DNA of 64,000 nt from Adineta vaga. Its lineage: Eukaryota > Rotifera. A program made the translations under genes and the position numbers. Positions 1-11,684 of the stretch are shown in pieces. A model generated the notes under the pieces. That model did no database searches, was not told the DNA's origin, and saw nothing but the letters and a program-made list of their open reading frames with translations. Position 1 is the stretch's first letter. Every line of letters begins with the position of its first letter. The stretch spans positions 248,001-312,000 of the forward strand of contig CP075494.1 in the NCBI GenBank assembly GCA_021613535.1, given 5' to 3'.

Positions 1-147
1 AAAATTCACTATCATATAAAGTAGTTAATGGTGCTTCGCAATTAAACGGATGTACTCCTGCGTGTCGAATAAGTCTAATATATATTCGAACATGTGCATC
101 AGGTGTTTTTTCTTCATATTGTAATACTTTTGATAGTTTTTCTGTTT
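1..147 (-). CDS. Partial unknown gene, coding exon cut by the window edge
   Basis: Read on the minus strand, an open frame runs from 147 off the left edge. It is preceded on that strand by a pyrimidine-rich tract ending CTTTCAG, a good 3' splice site, so this looks like an internal exon. The roughly 48 residues (ending near APLTTLYDSEF) have a coding-like composition, but I do not recognise the family. Only this exon is visible, so no function is proposed. The next gene relic to the right lies on the opposite strand. The call rests only on the open frame and the acceptor. Confidence 0.4.
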
Positions 148-240
148 CTGAAAGAAAAACGAAGAACAATTGAATCAAGCCACATTTGACTACTTTATTG
201 TTTTATATAATGTTCAACGGGGATTTGATCTATTTTCATT

Positions 241-1020
241 AAAATCAAGAGACTATTCGTGCCGCCCATTCAGAAATGTTCCCATATTGAAAAAATTGGG
301 GAAACATTGAAAACGTTTACAAAACAATTAACATTTTTAGGGCTTTTTCATGCGAGATCTACATCAACAAATACAAGAAAATCACTTAAATGTTGTTAAT
401 AGTGAGACGTTCATTGTCTATAGAGAGCAAAAAATGTTTCAAGATGAGTTTGAAAAGTTACGAAATAGCAAGAACGGTCTATTATCATTTAATAATATCC
501 TTTTAACAAGCTTAGACAAAGATATATCATTGAACTTTGCACGCATTGCTCACGATAAATTTGGTTCACTTGATATTCTTTTTTTTTAAAGAAAATCGAT
601 GCAACAAATATAACAACACCGTCTATGTCTGTAGACAATGTTAGTTATTATGTAAGTATAGAAAAAGAAATTCTTTTTTCTCTGCATACTATCTTCTAAA
701 TCTGTGATATAAAAAAATCGATAATCAAAAGCTTCGACGAGTCATTGATCAGGACAGTTCGATCATGGAAGTCGTTCATCTTAATAATCAACTGGCTTCT
801 TATATTTATAGAGAAAAAAGAAAGCTGCGAAAAAACTTACCGTTTTTACCAAAAAATACTTGAAATGAACGAGAAAATGTTTCCTCCGACTCATATTTGA
901 TTAGCTAATTTTTACCATAATATAGGTAACGTAAGCAAAATAGTAGAAGATTAACACACACACCCACCATCAAGATGCTTTGCCAATTGTCTAAATTTAA
1001 ATGAGAAAATACTAGAAAAA
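241..1020 (+). pseudogene. Decayed ADP-ribosyltransferase/TPR gene
   Basis: This stretch is a degenerate relative of the intact ART-TPR gene at 42298-44940. The segment 350-589 aligns with its RDLHQQI...FIVYRGQ...LMSFNSFLSTS region, but the catalytic YRG has become YRE. The frame breaks in the T-run near 580-588, continues in another frame with SVDNVSYYVSIEKEILFSLH, which matches the catalytic ExE segment, and meets a stop near 697. Further downstream, broken frames still resemble the linker and first TPR (YRFYQKILEMNEKMFPPTH, then more stops). No intact frame remains, so it is called a pseudogene. The ends are approximate. Confidence 0.75.
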
Positions 1021-1292
1021 GCCGTTCCCACATGACATTAATTTCTATGAATCACTTATTGTCTTGCTACAAATTGATAGTCGTGCTAGCTTCACATCGA
1101 TTAGTACAGAGGGATTTAAAATGATTCATATAAAATAAATGAAAAGTCTACAGTTATGAAGTTGATTATTAAGGAATACTAGAACTGTTGGTCGAGACGA
1201 TTGGTGTCATCGATTCATCTTTAATCAATGGCTAAGGAGAGAACAATAACTTGATCAAGTAAATAATATAATTATATATATACATATACATA

Positions 1293-2582
1293 GGGTGATC
1301 CAAAAGTTCCCGGAACACCTCCTTTTTTATTGATTAACGAAACTTAACAAAAAACTTATTTCATTAAATGTTCGAAGTACTCGCCCTTGTTAGTTACACA
1401 AAGTTTCGTTCGTTCAATCCATTTGTTAAATGTCTTTCGAAACTCATTTTGTGGTATTGTCCGAATCTCCTTGGTTACAGCTTCTTGTAAGCTTTTAGAA
1501 TCAGAATAACTACCCAATTGATGTTTTAAATAACCAAATAACCAAAAGTCTGATGGTGCTAGATCAGGTGAATATGGTGGATGAGGCATCATCATGACTC
1601 CTTCTTGTTGAAGAAATATTTTAACATCTTTTGCTTGATGTGGTCTTGCATTGTCATGATGCAATTTAATTGCATGCAAACCAGATTTTGGTCTTTGTTG
1701 TCGGATATTGTCGAATAAAGGTTTTAGACAATTATCTTCGTAATAAGCACCAGATATCGAGCCACCCTTATCAACCATGTGAATAAGCTCTGGGCTTGTA
1801 GTTTGGAAGAAAACCACAAACATGTTTTTCGCATCGTATTGGCTTCGTCTAACCACCGTTGGTGGACTTGCACCTTCAGAACACCATGCCATATTTGATT
1901 GCTTCGATCCAATACTACGATGGTAGATCCATGTTTCATCACCGGTGACGATATCGCACAATCTCCATTGACCGGATTCCAGTTTTGCAAGATTATCTTC
2001 ACAAATTTGTATTCATTGTTGCTTCGCTTTTTCTGACAGTTCATGTGGTATCCATCTTGCACATAACCTTTTCAATTTTAATTCATCATGAATAATCCTA
2101 TTGATGGTACCATATGACAAACCAGTCTCAAAGACCATATATCTAATACTAATGTGTGGATTTTCATTAATTAATGCACGAATAACTTCAATATGTTGAT
2201 CAGTAGTTTCGGTTACTGGTCGACCAGTTCTTGGATCATCTTCTAATGAAGTTCTACCTTGTTTAAAACGTTGCACCCATTCGGCTACTGTGGTATAAGA
2301 TACTTAACCATCACCCCATGCATCACACAACTCCTTGTGAATTTGCTTTGCGTTAATACCAAGTTTGAACCTTGTAAAGATATAGAACCGAATATGTGTT
2401 TTATCCAACTGAAAATACACCATTGAAAAAAAACTGGTTTTAAATTCAGTAGAATTAAACAAAAATGTCTAATCACGTCAGTTAATAGGTCGGTCCTTAC
2501 ACTATTCAAATATGAAAAAAAAATCCTCTATTGCGTATAAAAGAGAAAATCGAGAGCAGTTCCTGGAACTTTTGGATCACCC
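1293..2582 (-). mobile_element. mariner-family DNA transposon, nearly complete, inactive
   Basis: Terminal inverted repeats start gggtgatccaaaagttcc at 1293 and match the right end (to 2582) over about 24 bases with one mismatch. TA dinucleotides at 1291-1292 and 2583-2584 are the expected target duplication. The 1290-bp length is usual for mariner. The internal gene lies on the minus strand and is described separately. The element lies just right of the ADP-ribosyltransferase relic. Confidence 0.93.
1356..2423 (-). pseudogene. mariner transposase, two in-frame stops
   Basis: The frame starts at ATG 2423-2421 and ends at 1356, 355 codons including two nonsense codons: TAA at 2306-2304 and TGA at 2015-2013. 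Both sides of each stop stay in one frame, so these are point changes, not frameshifts. The helix-turn-helix region includes RTGRPVTETTDQHIEVI. The catalytic triad is visible as GDETW, HDNARPH and YSPDLAPSDFWLF; 34 residues separate the second and third aspartates, which is the mariner DD34D signature. The C-terminal piece from the TGA onward is fully open. Mobilisation would need another copy. Confidence 0.92.
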
Positions 2583-2639
2583 TAAGTATTTAGAGTTACC
2601 TGCTGTTCATCTTCCGATTTTGCTTGCTTTTCTACACGG

Positions 2640-2905
2640 AGAAAACTAAGGAGAGGTGCATACAAACGCAAATCACACACACTTTGTTCCCTCTACTGAA
2701 AGGAGGGTTATGCGTCGAGCAGATATTACAGAAAAAACGAGTTGATATTCGTCCGTTCGTTCACATCATCGTTACATAGAAATTATTTCGTGACAATAGT
2801 GCGGAACAAAGTTTGGCTAGAGGGTAATCGAGGTCGAGGAATCCGAATCTGAGGTTAGTTTTACTTAATTACTCATTAGCTAATTAACTAATCAGTAATT
2901 AATTC
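2640..2905. other. Noncoding stretch right of the mariner
   Basis: No open frame or RNA gene is recognised. It contains short TTAATTA-type runs just before the first dispersed repeat copy. Confidence 0.4.
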
Positions 2906-2907
2906 GA

Positions 2908-3130
2908 GTTTTGTGTACTCAAAAAGTGAGTACACTACTAAAATCGGTCGGTATGTCCGTCCGGCCGTTTATTCGATAACTCTTCATACCCACATCCGAT
3001 TGAGCTGAAATTTTGTAAACAGAATTGTTTCAACAATATCTCGGTCGAGTTCTAAGATGAGCTCATCGGTTGTGCCATTGCTGACTTACAGAAAAATTTC
3101 CCAACATCTCTCTATATAAATTAGTATGTT
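2908..3130 (+). repeat. Dispersed repeat family, copy 1
   Basis: It starts near a small palindrome (gtgtactc...gagtacac) and carries the blocks ACTACTAAAATCGGTCGG, TCCGTCCGGCCGTTTA, GATAACTCTTC, TCCGATTGAGCTGAAATTTT and CTCGGTCGAGTTC in order. The same blocks recur in the same order at 3686-3925 and, reverse-complemented, at 25270-25445. It has no open frame. It could be a nonautonomous transposon or part of a larger repeat. Confidence 0.7.
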
Positions 3131-3169
3131 TCTGTGTCTGTTTGTCTGACTCTTCGCTATCCATTCAGT

Positions 3170-3365
3170 CCCTGTAATGGCTAAGATCACCAAACTCTCT
3201 ATGGTGCTTCCCTAGGTCTAGAAAAAGGTTTAGAGAGTATTTGCATACGAATAGGGAGTGGGGAAGGGTGACCTGGGTGAAATTTCACCCATGTAGTTCC
3301 GTGGGTTATAATGTCACATCCCCTTTTTATAGTGCTTACCTAGGTCTAGAGAAAGGTCACAATGT
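3170..3365 (+). repeat. Short direct duplication between dispersed repeat copies
   Basis: Two segments share a block of about 30 bases centred on CCTAGGTCTAGA followed by an AAAGGT-like tail, at about 3200-3232 and 3329-3359. Between them lies a small inverted motif, GGGTGAAATTTCACCC. No coding potential is seen. Confidence 0.45.
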
Positions 3366-3685
3366 CGTTGGCATTACCAGGGTGACTGTAACGAATCAGT
3401 AAAAAAACGTCACATGCTTATATTTGTCCTTGCTTTGCACTTTGTTCTTATTCTGTATTCTATTCTTATAATCCTTTGTCTTTTTCTCTTTCGAAAAGGT
3501 ATATAAGTGACTGTTTTGTTTGAGAACGATACGATATATGATATGAAGAAATAAAGGAAAGCGTAGCTCCATCAGCGCTAAAGCCTCTTCTATCAAAAAA
3601 CATAACTTCTTTTAATTTGAATGTCTCAGATGAATATAATCTAGGTATCAACAACATGTTATTGACAACATATTTAAAACCTCAT

Positions 3686-3925
3686 ACTTTTTCGAGCATA
3701 CGGGAAAAGTGAGCACATTACTAGAATCAATCGATGTGTGTATCCATGCGTTCGTTTACACGACAACTCTTAAAAGGCTAATCCGATTACCGTGAAATTT
3801 TCTACAGAGTCTTGTTTCATCAATATTTCGCTCGAGTTCGAAGATGAGCCTGATTGGGTAAGCCGATGTTGAGTTATTGAAAAAATACTGATATTTCTCT
3901 ATAACATCTATCTAATACACTTTTT
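3686..3925 (+). repeat. Dispersed repeat family, copy 2
   Basis: It repeats the block order of copy 1: AAAAGTGAGCACATTACTAG, a CGTTCGTTTACACGACAACT block, TCCGATTACCGTGAAATTTT, and CGCTCGAGTTCGAAGATGAG. It lies immediately upstream of the SGNH-like ORF, so it may carry that gene's 5' flank or be part of the same mobile element. Confidence 0.7.
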
Positions 3926-3967
3926 GCAGTACACATAACTTTCGGATAAAATCCGAAGTTTCCGCAT

Positions 3968-4690
3968 TTGTTTTACAATTTATGTCAAACGAAAAAGCAG
4001 CGTCGTCTTCAACAAGGTCCATTACATATACGTTCTTATCAGCAAACACATGGACAAAAAATCGAACGAGATATTGAAGAGCAAAACACAGAAATTAAAT
4101 TAATTACAGCAATAGTTGACTCTTCTATCGCTCGGAATATTTCAGTGAACAATATAGAAAATGACAAAAATAAGGTGCGTCTTATATTTAAGTCTGGGTG
4201 TAATTGTGCTGATCCACTCGAATGGTTGTTATCAGCGGATGGCCAAATTTGTATCAAAGGTGCTCATCAATTGATTTTTATTATGGGTACCAATGACATT
4301 CATCCAGTAGGAGCCTTTCAAACAGTGCGACGTATTGAACACACAATTTCAACAATCAGACATTCATATCATGAGATAAATGTTGTTTGGCAACTACTTC
4401 AGCAACGTACTCGGAAGACTTGGCTTTTACCTGAAGGCTCAGCAGTTCTAAATGAGATTGAAAAATGTAATATATTTCTACTCGACCTAGCGATCAAAAT
4501 GAAGTTTGACACTATTCAACCAGCAATTCCTATTCGATATATGTATGATGGTTTACATCCATCAAAGTATGGAGTTGAAATGATGGAAGTCACAATTCGT
4601 AATCATCTACACAAAAACAAAATGGTATACTCATTTTCATGGGAACACATTTCCACCACCCATGATTTCAATCAGTCTCTAAAAATTTAA
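3968..4690 (+). CDS. SGNH/GDSL-hydrolase-like protein, 5' end uncertain
   Basis: The open frame has no ATG near its start; the first codon of the open stretch is TTG, so an upstream exon or a lost 5' end is likely. The 240 codons show the SGNH block order. Block I is VDSSIAR (residues about 50-56, with V instead of G before DS), block III is MGTND (about 106-110), and block V is DGLHPSKYG (about 194-202) with the Asp and His of the catalytic DxxH. Such esterase domains occur in free-standing hydrolases and in ORF1 of some LINE retrotransposons. The repeat directly upstream makes an element-borne origin plausible. The assignment rests on motifs only. Confidence 0.55.
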   Translation: MFYNLCQTKKQRRLQQGPLHIRSYQQTHGQKIERDIEEQNTEIKLITAIVDSSIARNISVNNIENDKNKVRLIFKSGCNCADPLEWLLSADGQICIKGAHQLIFIMGTNDIHPVGAFQTVRRIEHTISTIRHSYHEINVVWQLLQQRTRKTWLLPEGSAVLNEIEKCNIFLLDLAIKMKFDTIQPAIPIRYMYDGLHPSKYGVEMMEVTIRNHLHKNKMVYSFSWEHISTTHDFNQSLKI

Positions 4691-5311
4691 TAAATTTCAT
4701 TATTTGTATAAAATACTTATTTAGAAATTTCTTCTTCTTTTTTCAGATATGACTATTGAGTCAAAAAGTGAGCGTATAATTTCTCTTATTTTCTAAAATA
4801 TTGAAAATAAACTGCGGATATTTTTGAACTATGAATATCAATGACATTGAACTTGAAAATTAACTAAATATTATTGAATTTAAAAAGACCATTGACTAAT
4901 AGTGAACAATAAGTTTTATACATATTTCGATAACAAAACATTTGCGAAATGTTGAAATAGAAATATTTTTGAAATGGATTTTACAATATGAACTTTGAGT
5001 TTAATTTATTATTAAATATCTGTAGATATAATTCGAAATTGAAAAATGTTTAAATACCATTGAACGATAAATACTTTTGTATTGTAATAAATAATGAAAC
5101 TTAATGAGTTGTTGTTCAATGCTACATATCCAATGATAGAAAGAGAACACTATAAAAGAAAAAAAGACATTGACTTATATTGAATATACATGAAGAGAAA
5201 AGATAAATTGAATGTCATTCATCTTTCAATACACATCGTCTTCGTCAATTATATCATACTATATTCTACAGGGAGTATAAATAGCGTAAATAAGTTTGGT
5301 TATACTAGGAA
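4691..5311. other. AT-rich noncoding interval
   Basis: The interval is rich in short runs such as TTGAAAT and AATATT. I see no open frame, RNA gene or clear repeat. It may include the 3' region of the SGNH-like ORF and the 5' flank of the next relic. Confidence 0.4.
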
Positions 5312-7460
5312 ATGAAAAGAAAACTTTCGTTTACATCGTCTATGAAAAATGAATCAAGTCCAGATTCAAAAGAACATTTAAAGGAGAACTCTTTTGATGA
5401 TCAGTCATCAAAAGAAGTAATAGAAAATAGATTAGGTGAACAACAGAAGATAATAAACTCTTCTGCAACAAAATTATTCGATAGCAATTCGTATTCGCTG
5501 TTGATGAATTAGGACTTAATAAGAAGACACTTGATAAGGAGACGTGGCGCTTTAGTGATTTCACGCGTTCGGATGAATCTCTTTGGAATCGTTTAATATC
5601 GAAACTAAAATTAAATCAAGCAGAAAAAATACGTCACTCTTTATATAGTTTCTAGCTACGAAATCGTCGAAAAATTGCAGATAATCTATCTGACAATTCA
5701 ATAGATTCTGTTGAAGAGGACAATAAATCAGACAAAAACAATGACGCTGAGTTTCCTTTATTAAAGTCTGAAATAAAGCCACTAACGTCTAATGCGTCTC
5801 TTCCATATTCAAGAACTCGTTCCGCGGGTCGGTTTCAAGTGAATATGCCAACAATCATTGAAGCATCATTCATATTGACCTCAAAACAATGGAAAGAACT
5901 TTATGATTGCACTACACGTCAGATGAAACCGGGTTGGACAACAATGATTTATAACAAAGTGTGCTCATGTAACTTTCATTGCAACCTCATTTTTAAAAAA
6001 CATCATATTGTTCTTGATGATACACATAAAATAAACTCTTCATTTTTTTCGTTCCATAGCCATTTGTAAGACTTATTCATGTTATCGAACATTCGAAATT
6101 TTTATTAGAGATGAACCAATTTCGAAAGAGAGTATCGTTGGTCGTGTATGAGCTGTTGGAGATGAGAACCATAGTGCAGATGTTAAAGTATTCACAAGAA
6201 AGATAACTGGAAAAGATAGAATGGATGTGAGACTATGGAAGTTATAAAACACGCAGCAGCAGATATACCGAAAATATTTTCAACTAGACGAAGACGTTTT
6301 CCGAGATTGTCGAATTAGACAGCAGTTACTTGAAGATGTCGATGTCATTTCTGCCAAAATAAAAGGTTATGTACAAGTTATGGGCGAGAAACCGTTTCGT
6401 CTCCATCTTATATCCGAAGCGCAAGTTTTACGATTTATTACTTTTTGTGCGAAGAGTAATTATTCACATGTACACATCGATGCAACCGGATCGGTTGTAA
6501 AGAATCTGCCACATCAAAATACAGTCTTACTATATGCCGTTGCTTTTAAAGATGGAAGCGATCTAATCAACGTAATTCCATTGGGCCATGTCATTCTTAC
6601 GGATCACACTGCAACGAGCATCAGCTATTTTGTGGGTAACCTTCGGCAACACACCGTTACTCTAGTAGATAAAGTTATTCGACTATCTTTTTTCGTCACA
6701 GATTTTTCTCCTGCAATTTTCAGTGCTATTTTACAAACATTCAACCATGAAGATATTCGTGGTCATTTAAAGCGATGTTGGAATGTAATGTTGCGAAAGT
6801 ATGATGCAAACGAACTTCGTTCTCTATCATTCTTGCCTATTTGTTGTTCTCATATGACGAATGCTTTTGTTCGAAGTCTCTCAGTCGTAAATGTAGCGAA
6901 AAAAATAAGAAAACAAGTAATACACATTTGCCTTCTTCATCAACTGTGGTGAATTGGAGATGTCATTTAAATTCTTAAAACGTGTTTTACATCTATTTGG
7001 TAATCCGCTAGCTACTGATATCGATAATATTCTTCAAGCTTTTTTAGAAGTACCATATGATAATGAAGATACTTCGGAAAAGATTAGTCCATGTGATTAC
7101 GAAGTAGCCGATGATTCAACTGATCTTTTAGATGAGGTTGATGAGAAGATGCACAGTAGCAAAGCGATCATCCATGAGTCGCCTTTGAATATTGAAGCTA
7201 TCCGACGTTTTCGCAGCTCTCGGAATTGTTAGATTCTAAAAAGAAATATGAAAATGTGATAAATCCTCTTTTTTTGTCGTCGAATTATTTACGTCTTTTA
7301 TAAATGGTTCGCTTACTTGCCCTTGTGGACATCTTTACTTACCGAAAATATGAGCAAGGTCGTCTATAAAATGCTCAATTAGATGGATACCTTCACTTTT
7401 ATCTGCCAGTGCACTTTTTACATGAATTCTAATTGATTTATGTGTTTGATTTACATTTGG
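5312..7460 (+). pseudogene. Broken DDE/RNase H-like transposase gene
   Basis: Coding pieces in one orientation: 5312-5512; a shifted frame from about 5495 (FAVDELGLNKKTLDKETW) to a TAG at 5653-5655; onward through VNMPTIIEASFILTSKQWKE to 6069; then 6380-6952 and 6954-7232; with a tail to about 7460 in broken frames (YLPLWTSLLTENMSKV). The segment at 6380-6952 has HIDATGSVV and FFVTDFSPAIFSAI, two aspartates in RNase H-like contexts of a kind seen in large animal transposase-like proteins of unnamed type. Several frameshifts and stops make it nonfunctional. The exact superfamily is not assigned. Confidence 0.65.
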
Positions 7461-7469
7461 AAGATATTC

Positions 7470-7964
7470 TTTTCTTCAAAGACACATTTATTTATCTTCT
7501 CGTACTTTATATTCAGTTTTAAATCTAACACAAATTATTCTAAGTAATATATGTGTTAATACGAAACATTTATTTCTAAATTGAAAAGCAGAGATAGGCA
7601 AGTATGGACTTTTTCGAGTACGAGTATGAGTACTTCAAGTATTTTGCCCATTTCTGTTGGAAAAGGAACATAAAATAATAATGGATATGACAGTTACACA
7701 TGAGCGTTATAATACCAAGAAAATAAACATTTTAAAATCATAAATGAAAGTTTTGTATTGTAATTATAGACATCGCACAAACAAAATTTTAAGAAAAAAA
7801 TCATAACATTTTTGTCTTAAAAAAAGATTTTATTTTGTAAAATCATATATTATTTTTCAATATCATTCTTTTTTGAAGTTTTTCTCATATAAATTTAACA
7901 AATATTCTTATTAAAATCATATTCTTGAGAATTAAAAAAGGAATTTGGAAATTTTTTGTTCATA
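7470..7964. other. AT-rich intergenic DNA upstream of the NHL gene
   Basis: No genes are seen. A short GAGTACGAGTATGAGTACTT microsatellite-like run lies near 7615-7640. The remainder is A/T-run rich and presumably includes the promoter of the downstream gene. Confidence 0.4.
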
Positions 7965-9961
7965 ATGCTATTCGAAAAGAAATTGAATTTTTACCTATTT
8001 TTGTTCATTATTGAACACATATCAGGTAAAACAATCTCGTTTTTTTTATAACGAATGACTATATGTTGTATTCATTTAGCGATATCTTTCAATCAACCTC
8101 AATTTACCTTGAATTCGACATGGAATCCAAATGGAACAACAATTGCAAATTGGAGTTCAATTGGAATGAATTCTTTTGATATATTTATTGATAAAAATAA
8201 TACAATTTATATTCCAAATCAAAATAATGGACAAATTTTAATGATTTTTGAAGGAAATCAAACATTAATAAAAAACATTTCGAATAATTTATACAATTCA
8301 TCAAGTATATTCGTTAAAACAGAAAATGAAATTTATCTGGATACATTTTATTCTCTTGGTGGAGTTAGTAAAATAATCAATGATTCGACAATAATTTCTA
8401 TACTACCAATGAATTTATGTCAACAATGTTTTGATATATTTATCAATGAAAACAATATTTTTTATTGTTTATTAAATCAACGTCATCAAATTCTTGGAAA
8501 ATCTTTAGAAAATAATTTGAATTATTTAACTATTTTTGCTGGAACAGGTACTCAAGGTTCAACATCAACAACACTTTCAAATCCTCAAGGAATATTTGTT
8601 GATTCAAATTCAGATTTATATGTTGCAGATTGTGGAAATAATCGAATTCAATTATTTCCATCAGAAAAATTAACTGGAATAACAATTCTTGGAAATAATT
8701 CATCGAATCTTTCATTAATACTCAATTGTCCAACTGATGTTTTATTAGATAATAACAAATATTTATTTATTGTTGATTCAAATAATCATCGTATTTTTCG
8801 ACAAAATTCAAATGGCTTTCAATGTATTATTGGATGTTTAGGATCAAATCAATTATCTTACCCCAGAAGTCTTCATTTTGATAGTTATGGAAATATTTTT
8901 GTAACTGATTATGGAAATAATAGAATTCAAAAATTCAACCGTGAGAATATATCTTGGAAATCTATTCAAAGTTGTACTAGAAATTTCTATTTCATTTAGG
9001 TGTACAAGAATCAATGACAAGTATAATTAACACTAGCAGTTCAACTTCTACTACGAGCGAAACAACAACTTCTATAAGTTTGTACATAAAAATTTTTATT
9101 TGTATTCAAATCATTCTATTCGGTGCTTATTAAATAGTATCGATCACGACTACAACAACATCCACGACTTCTACAAAGACCACAACAACATCCACCACTT
9201 CCACAACAACATCCATGACTTCTACAAAGACCACGACAACATCCACCACTTCTACAAAGACCACAACAACATCCACGACTTCTACAAAGACCACAACAAC
9301 ATCCACCACTTCCACAACAACATCCATGACTTCTACAAAGACCACGACAACATCCACCACTTCTACAAAGACCACAACAACATCCACGACTTCTACAAAG
9401 ACCACGACAACATCCACTGCCACAGGTCTGAATTCATATTTTGAATGATTGTGTAAAATCAATGTGTATATTTGTTATCTAGTGTCATTATCTCACAGTG
9501 GAGTTCAGTTTAATCTTTATCCAAATTCGTTACCAGGTGGATGGTCACTATGTTACAATGGAACGTATGCAGATAATATGAATACAGGCGTGGTCGCCAT
9601 AGTATTATCTTCGTGTAATAAAGCGAAATTATTACTCGGGTGTCGACCAATTAATAATGTTAATTTGACTATAGCAGCAATGGGTAGTCGATCTGACGTT
9701 CTTTATAATTGTAGTAGTATAGCTAACTGTACTAATATAGCTAATGGTGTTGGTTGGTATTTTTCTGATTCATATTCCTGGGGTTTTATAAAGGGTGGTG
9801 ATACAGCAACACGAGGCATTTGTGATACAGGATCAACGAATGCTATTTATCGTTTATGTTGGTTTACGGGTGGTTATGTTGGTGGTGGATATAGATGTGG
9901 CGCATCAACTGGTTTGAATTCAGATGTAAATTGGGAAAGGATTATTTATCATTCAAATTAA
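7965..9961 (+). CDS. Secreted NHL-repeat protein with Thr-rich linker and Cys-rich C-terminal domain
   Basis: Five exons give one 588-codon frame: 7965-8025, 8080-8940, 9000-9077, 9138-9425 and 9483-9961, with GT..AG introns of 54-60 bp. Exon 1 encodes a signal peptide (MLFEKKLNFYLFLFIIEHIS). Residues about 40-305 contain about six NHL blades; the clearest are PQGIFVDSNSDLYVADCGNN, VLLDNNKYLFIVDSNNHRI and SLHFDSYGNIFVTDYGNNRI. Next comes a Thr/Ser mucin-like linker of tandem repeats. The last exon encodes a domain of about 155 residues with several cysteines and motifs GWYFSDSYSWGF, RLCWFTGG and GYRCG, which I do not recognise by name. NHL propellers bind ligands or partners; the architecture suggests an extracellular, probably O-glycosylated protein. 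The exon structure is inferred from splice sites and frame. Confidence 0.85.
9145..9418 (+). repeat. Coding minisatellite with 111-bp higher-order unit
   Basis: Thirty-base units (encoding TTSTKTTTTS) and 21-base variants (encoding TTSTTTS) alternate in the order 30-21-30-30. This 111-base block occurs twice, followed by one more 30-base unit. It lies inside the fourth exon of the NHL gene and all units are multiples of three, so copy number can change without breaking the frame. Confidence 0.9.
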
Positions 9962-10121
9962 TTGATACAAACTTCATTCGATAAATAAGACACAGTTTAC
10001 TATTATCATTTTGAACTTCTCATCCTTCAGAGTTTTTGCAAAGTCATTTTTGACGTTTTATCTTCTAATATATTAATAAATGAAATTAAAATTATAATAT
10101 AGTTATACATAATATTGATTT

Positions 10122-10172
10122 GGGCGAGTAGGTGTATGTGTGGATGAGAGAAGGAAGAATACCTACACCCTC
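10122..10172. repeat. G-arm/C-arm hairpin repeat
   Basis: Left arm GGTGTATGTGTGGATG, right arm CCTACACCCTCG; the loop is purine rich. It is a member of the dispersed hairpin family described in the findings and lies downstream of the NHL gene. Confidence 0.65.
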
Positions 10173-10498
10173 GAAAACATTAAAATATGCCCAGAACCAA
10201 TTGTTTGATCATGAAAATTATTAAAGATATTCTTTATAGAAATTTTTATTGGTTTCATAAACGCATTCCATATACATTATACTTGGTGTTGTTGAAAATC
10301 AATCAACTATAGCAAATAAAATATGATATGTCACTAATGTTAGTAAGATAATCGATATAATAACGAATTTCGCACAATATCATCGATCATATCCGCAGTT
10401 ATTACTTCAAAATAGATATACAATGGAGCAATTCCAATAATATCTGATCATGTTGCTGCATATACGCTACTATTAGTATGTTGTTATTTAGGTAATCT

Positions 10499-10545
10499 AG
10501 GGTGTGGGTGTGAGTATTTTTTATTTACCCCCACTTACACCCTCA
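10499..10545. repeat. G-arm/C-arm hairpin repeat
   Basis: Arms AGGGTGTGGGTGTGAGTA and TTACCCCCACTTACACCCT pair with few mismatches across a short AT loop. A weaker related copy (GAGTATGAGTGGCGGTG...CATTCATACCCTCAAG) follows at 10667-10724. No gene is seen in 9962-10907. Confidence 0.7.
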
Positions 10546-10907
10546 GCTACTTTTTATGTTCTGATTGAAGCGTTTGATATTTCAAAATGAGTTCTGTTTT
10601 CTGTTCCAGTGATTGAATTCTTTTTTTTCAATATTAAGTTTTTGTTTTTTCACGATATTCAATTTAGTGACATGAGTATGAGTGGCGGTGTCATCCAAAG
10701 CTCTAAACCCTCATTCATACCCTCAAGATCATATGGACGAAATATTTTCTTCAAATAAAATGGAGAAAAACTTTCATAAAATAAAAAAAAAAGTCCGAAA
10801 CTAATAATAACAATAAAATATGATATTAAATTGAAACAAATTATCTTAATCAAATATTTCTTTTTGTTTTAAATAATTGAATTAATCATAACATTCTTTG
10901 ATTTTTA

Positions 10908-11684
10908 CTAACCTAACGAACAAGTACGTAATTCAATATCATCAATACCTATATTATTTCCTGCTATCCCAGAATTCGACCCTAAAATCATTAAAAGATT
11001 AATAGAAGATGTTATTGCATTAAATGAAACACCATATTTTATCCAAGTTACATTCGAATATCTTTGTATATTACCAGTATTAATAAAATCAGATTTTATC
11101 ATCGAATTTGTCATTTGTATAATCATCATAGTAATATTTGGTTAAATACCAATACGACCAATTTTATCAAGATTCATTATATAAGCACAAAGATTATTAA
11201 CAGTAGAATATCCTCCGATATCATTTGGAGTATAATCCATTTCAATTCTTTGCCAATGTGAATGTGAATTATTTAGTAAACTAACGAACGTATATTTCAT
11301 ATTATCAAGTTTTTGATTCCGTTCATAAGAATAATCTGCAGTAAAATTGAATATAGATATTGTTATATTTAAAAATTGTTCATCGTCAGAACCAAATGTT
11401 ATTAATAGATTTGGTTTACAATGATTTATAGAATTATTAAAACATAAATCAGTTTTACAATCTGATGAAATATTACATTTCAATGATAAAGCACATGTTC
11501 CATCACAATTAAGATCTGTTTCTTTAGAGAAAAAAAATCAATTATTAATAAATTCTTTTACGTAAACAAATGTTTGAAACACAAAGATGATTTTTACAAT
11601 TTGAATTAATTAAACATTTTCGTATTGGTGTACAATTACCATCACAATCATCATCAGTTTCATTATTATTTGTTTTACTATCGT
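10908..11684 (-). pseudogene. Cysteine-rich extracellular protein, 3' part, in-frame stop
   Basis: Minus-strand exons 11560-about 11684 and 10908-11521 are joined by a 38-bp GT..AG intron. They encode two related cysteine modules (DDDCDGNCTPIRKCLI and DLNCDGTCALSLKC), then a beta-rich domain ending IGIDDIELRTC, which resembles the end of MAM-type or similar adhesion domains. The frame stays open on both sides of a TAA at 11144-11142, so this is a nonsense change within the last domain. Upstream exons probably lie toward 11.9 kb, where a frame encoding EELRKRIEMLIDNLEYSY is visible on the same strand (about 11770-11870). The domain naming is tentative. Confidence 0.5.

Noticed and set aside
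9130-9462. Long open frames on the minus strand and in a second plus phase over the Thr repeat
   Set aside because: They are by-products of the tandem repeat; the spliced Thr frame fits the NHL gene and its introns exactly.
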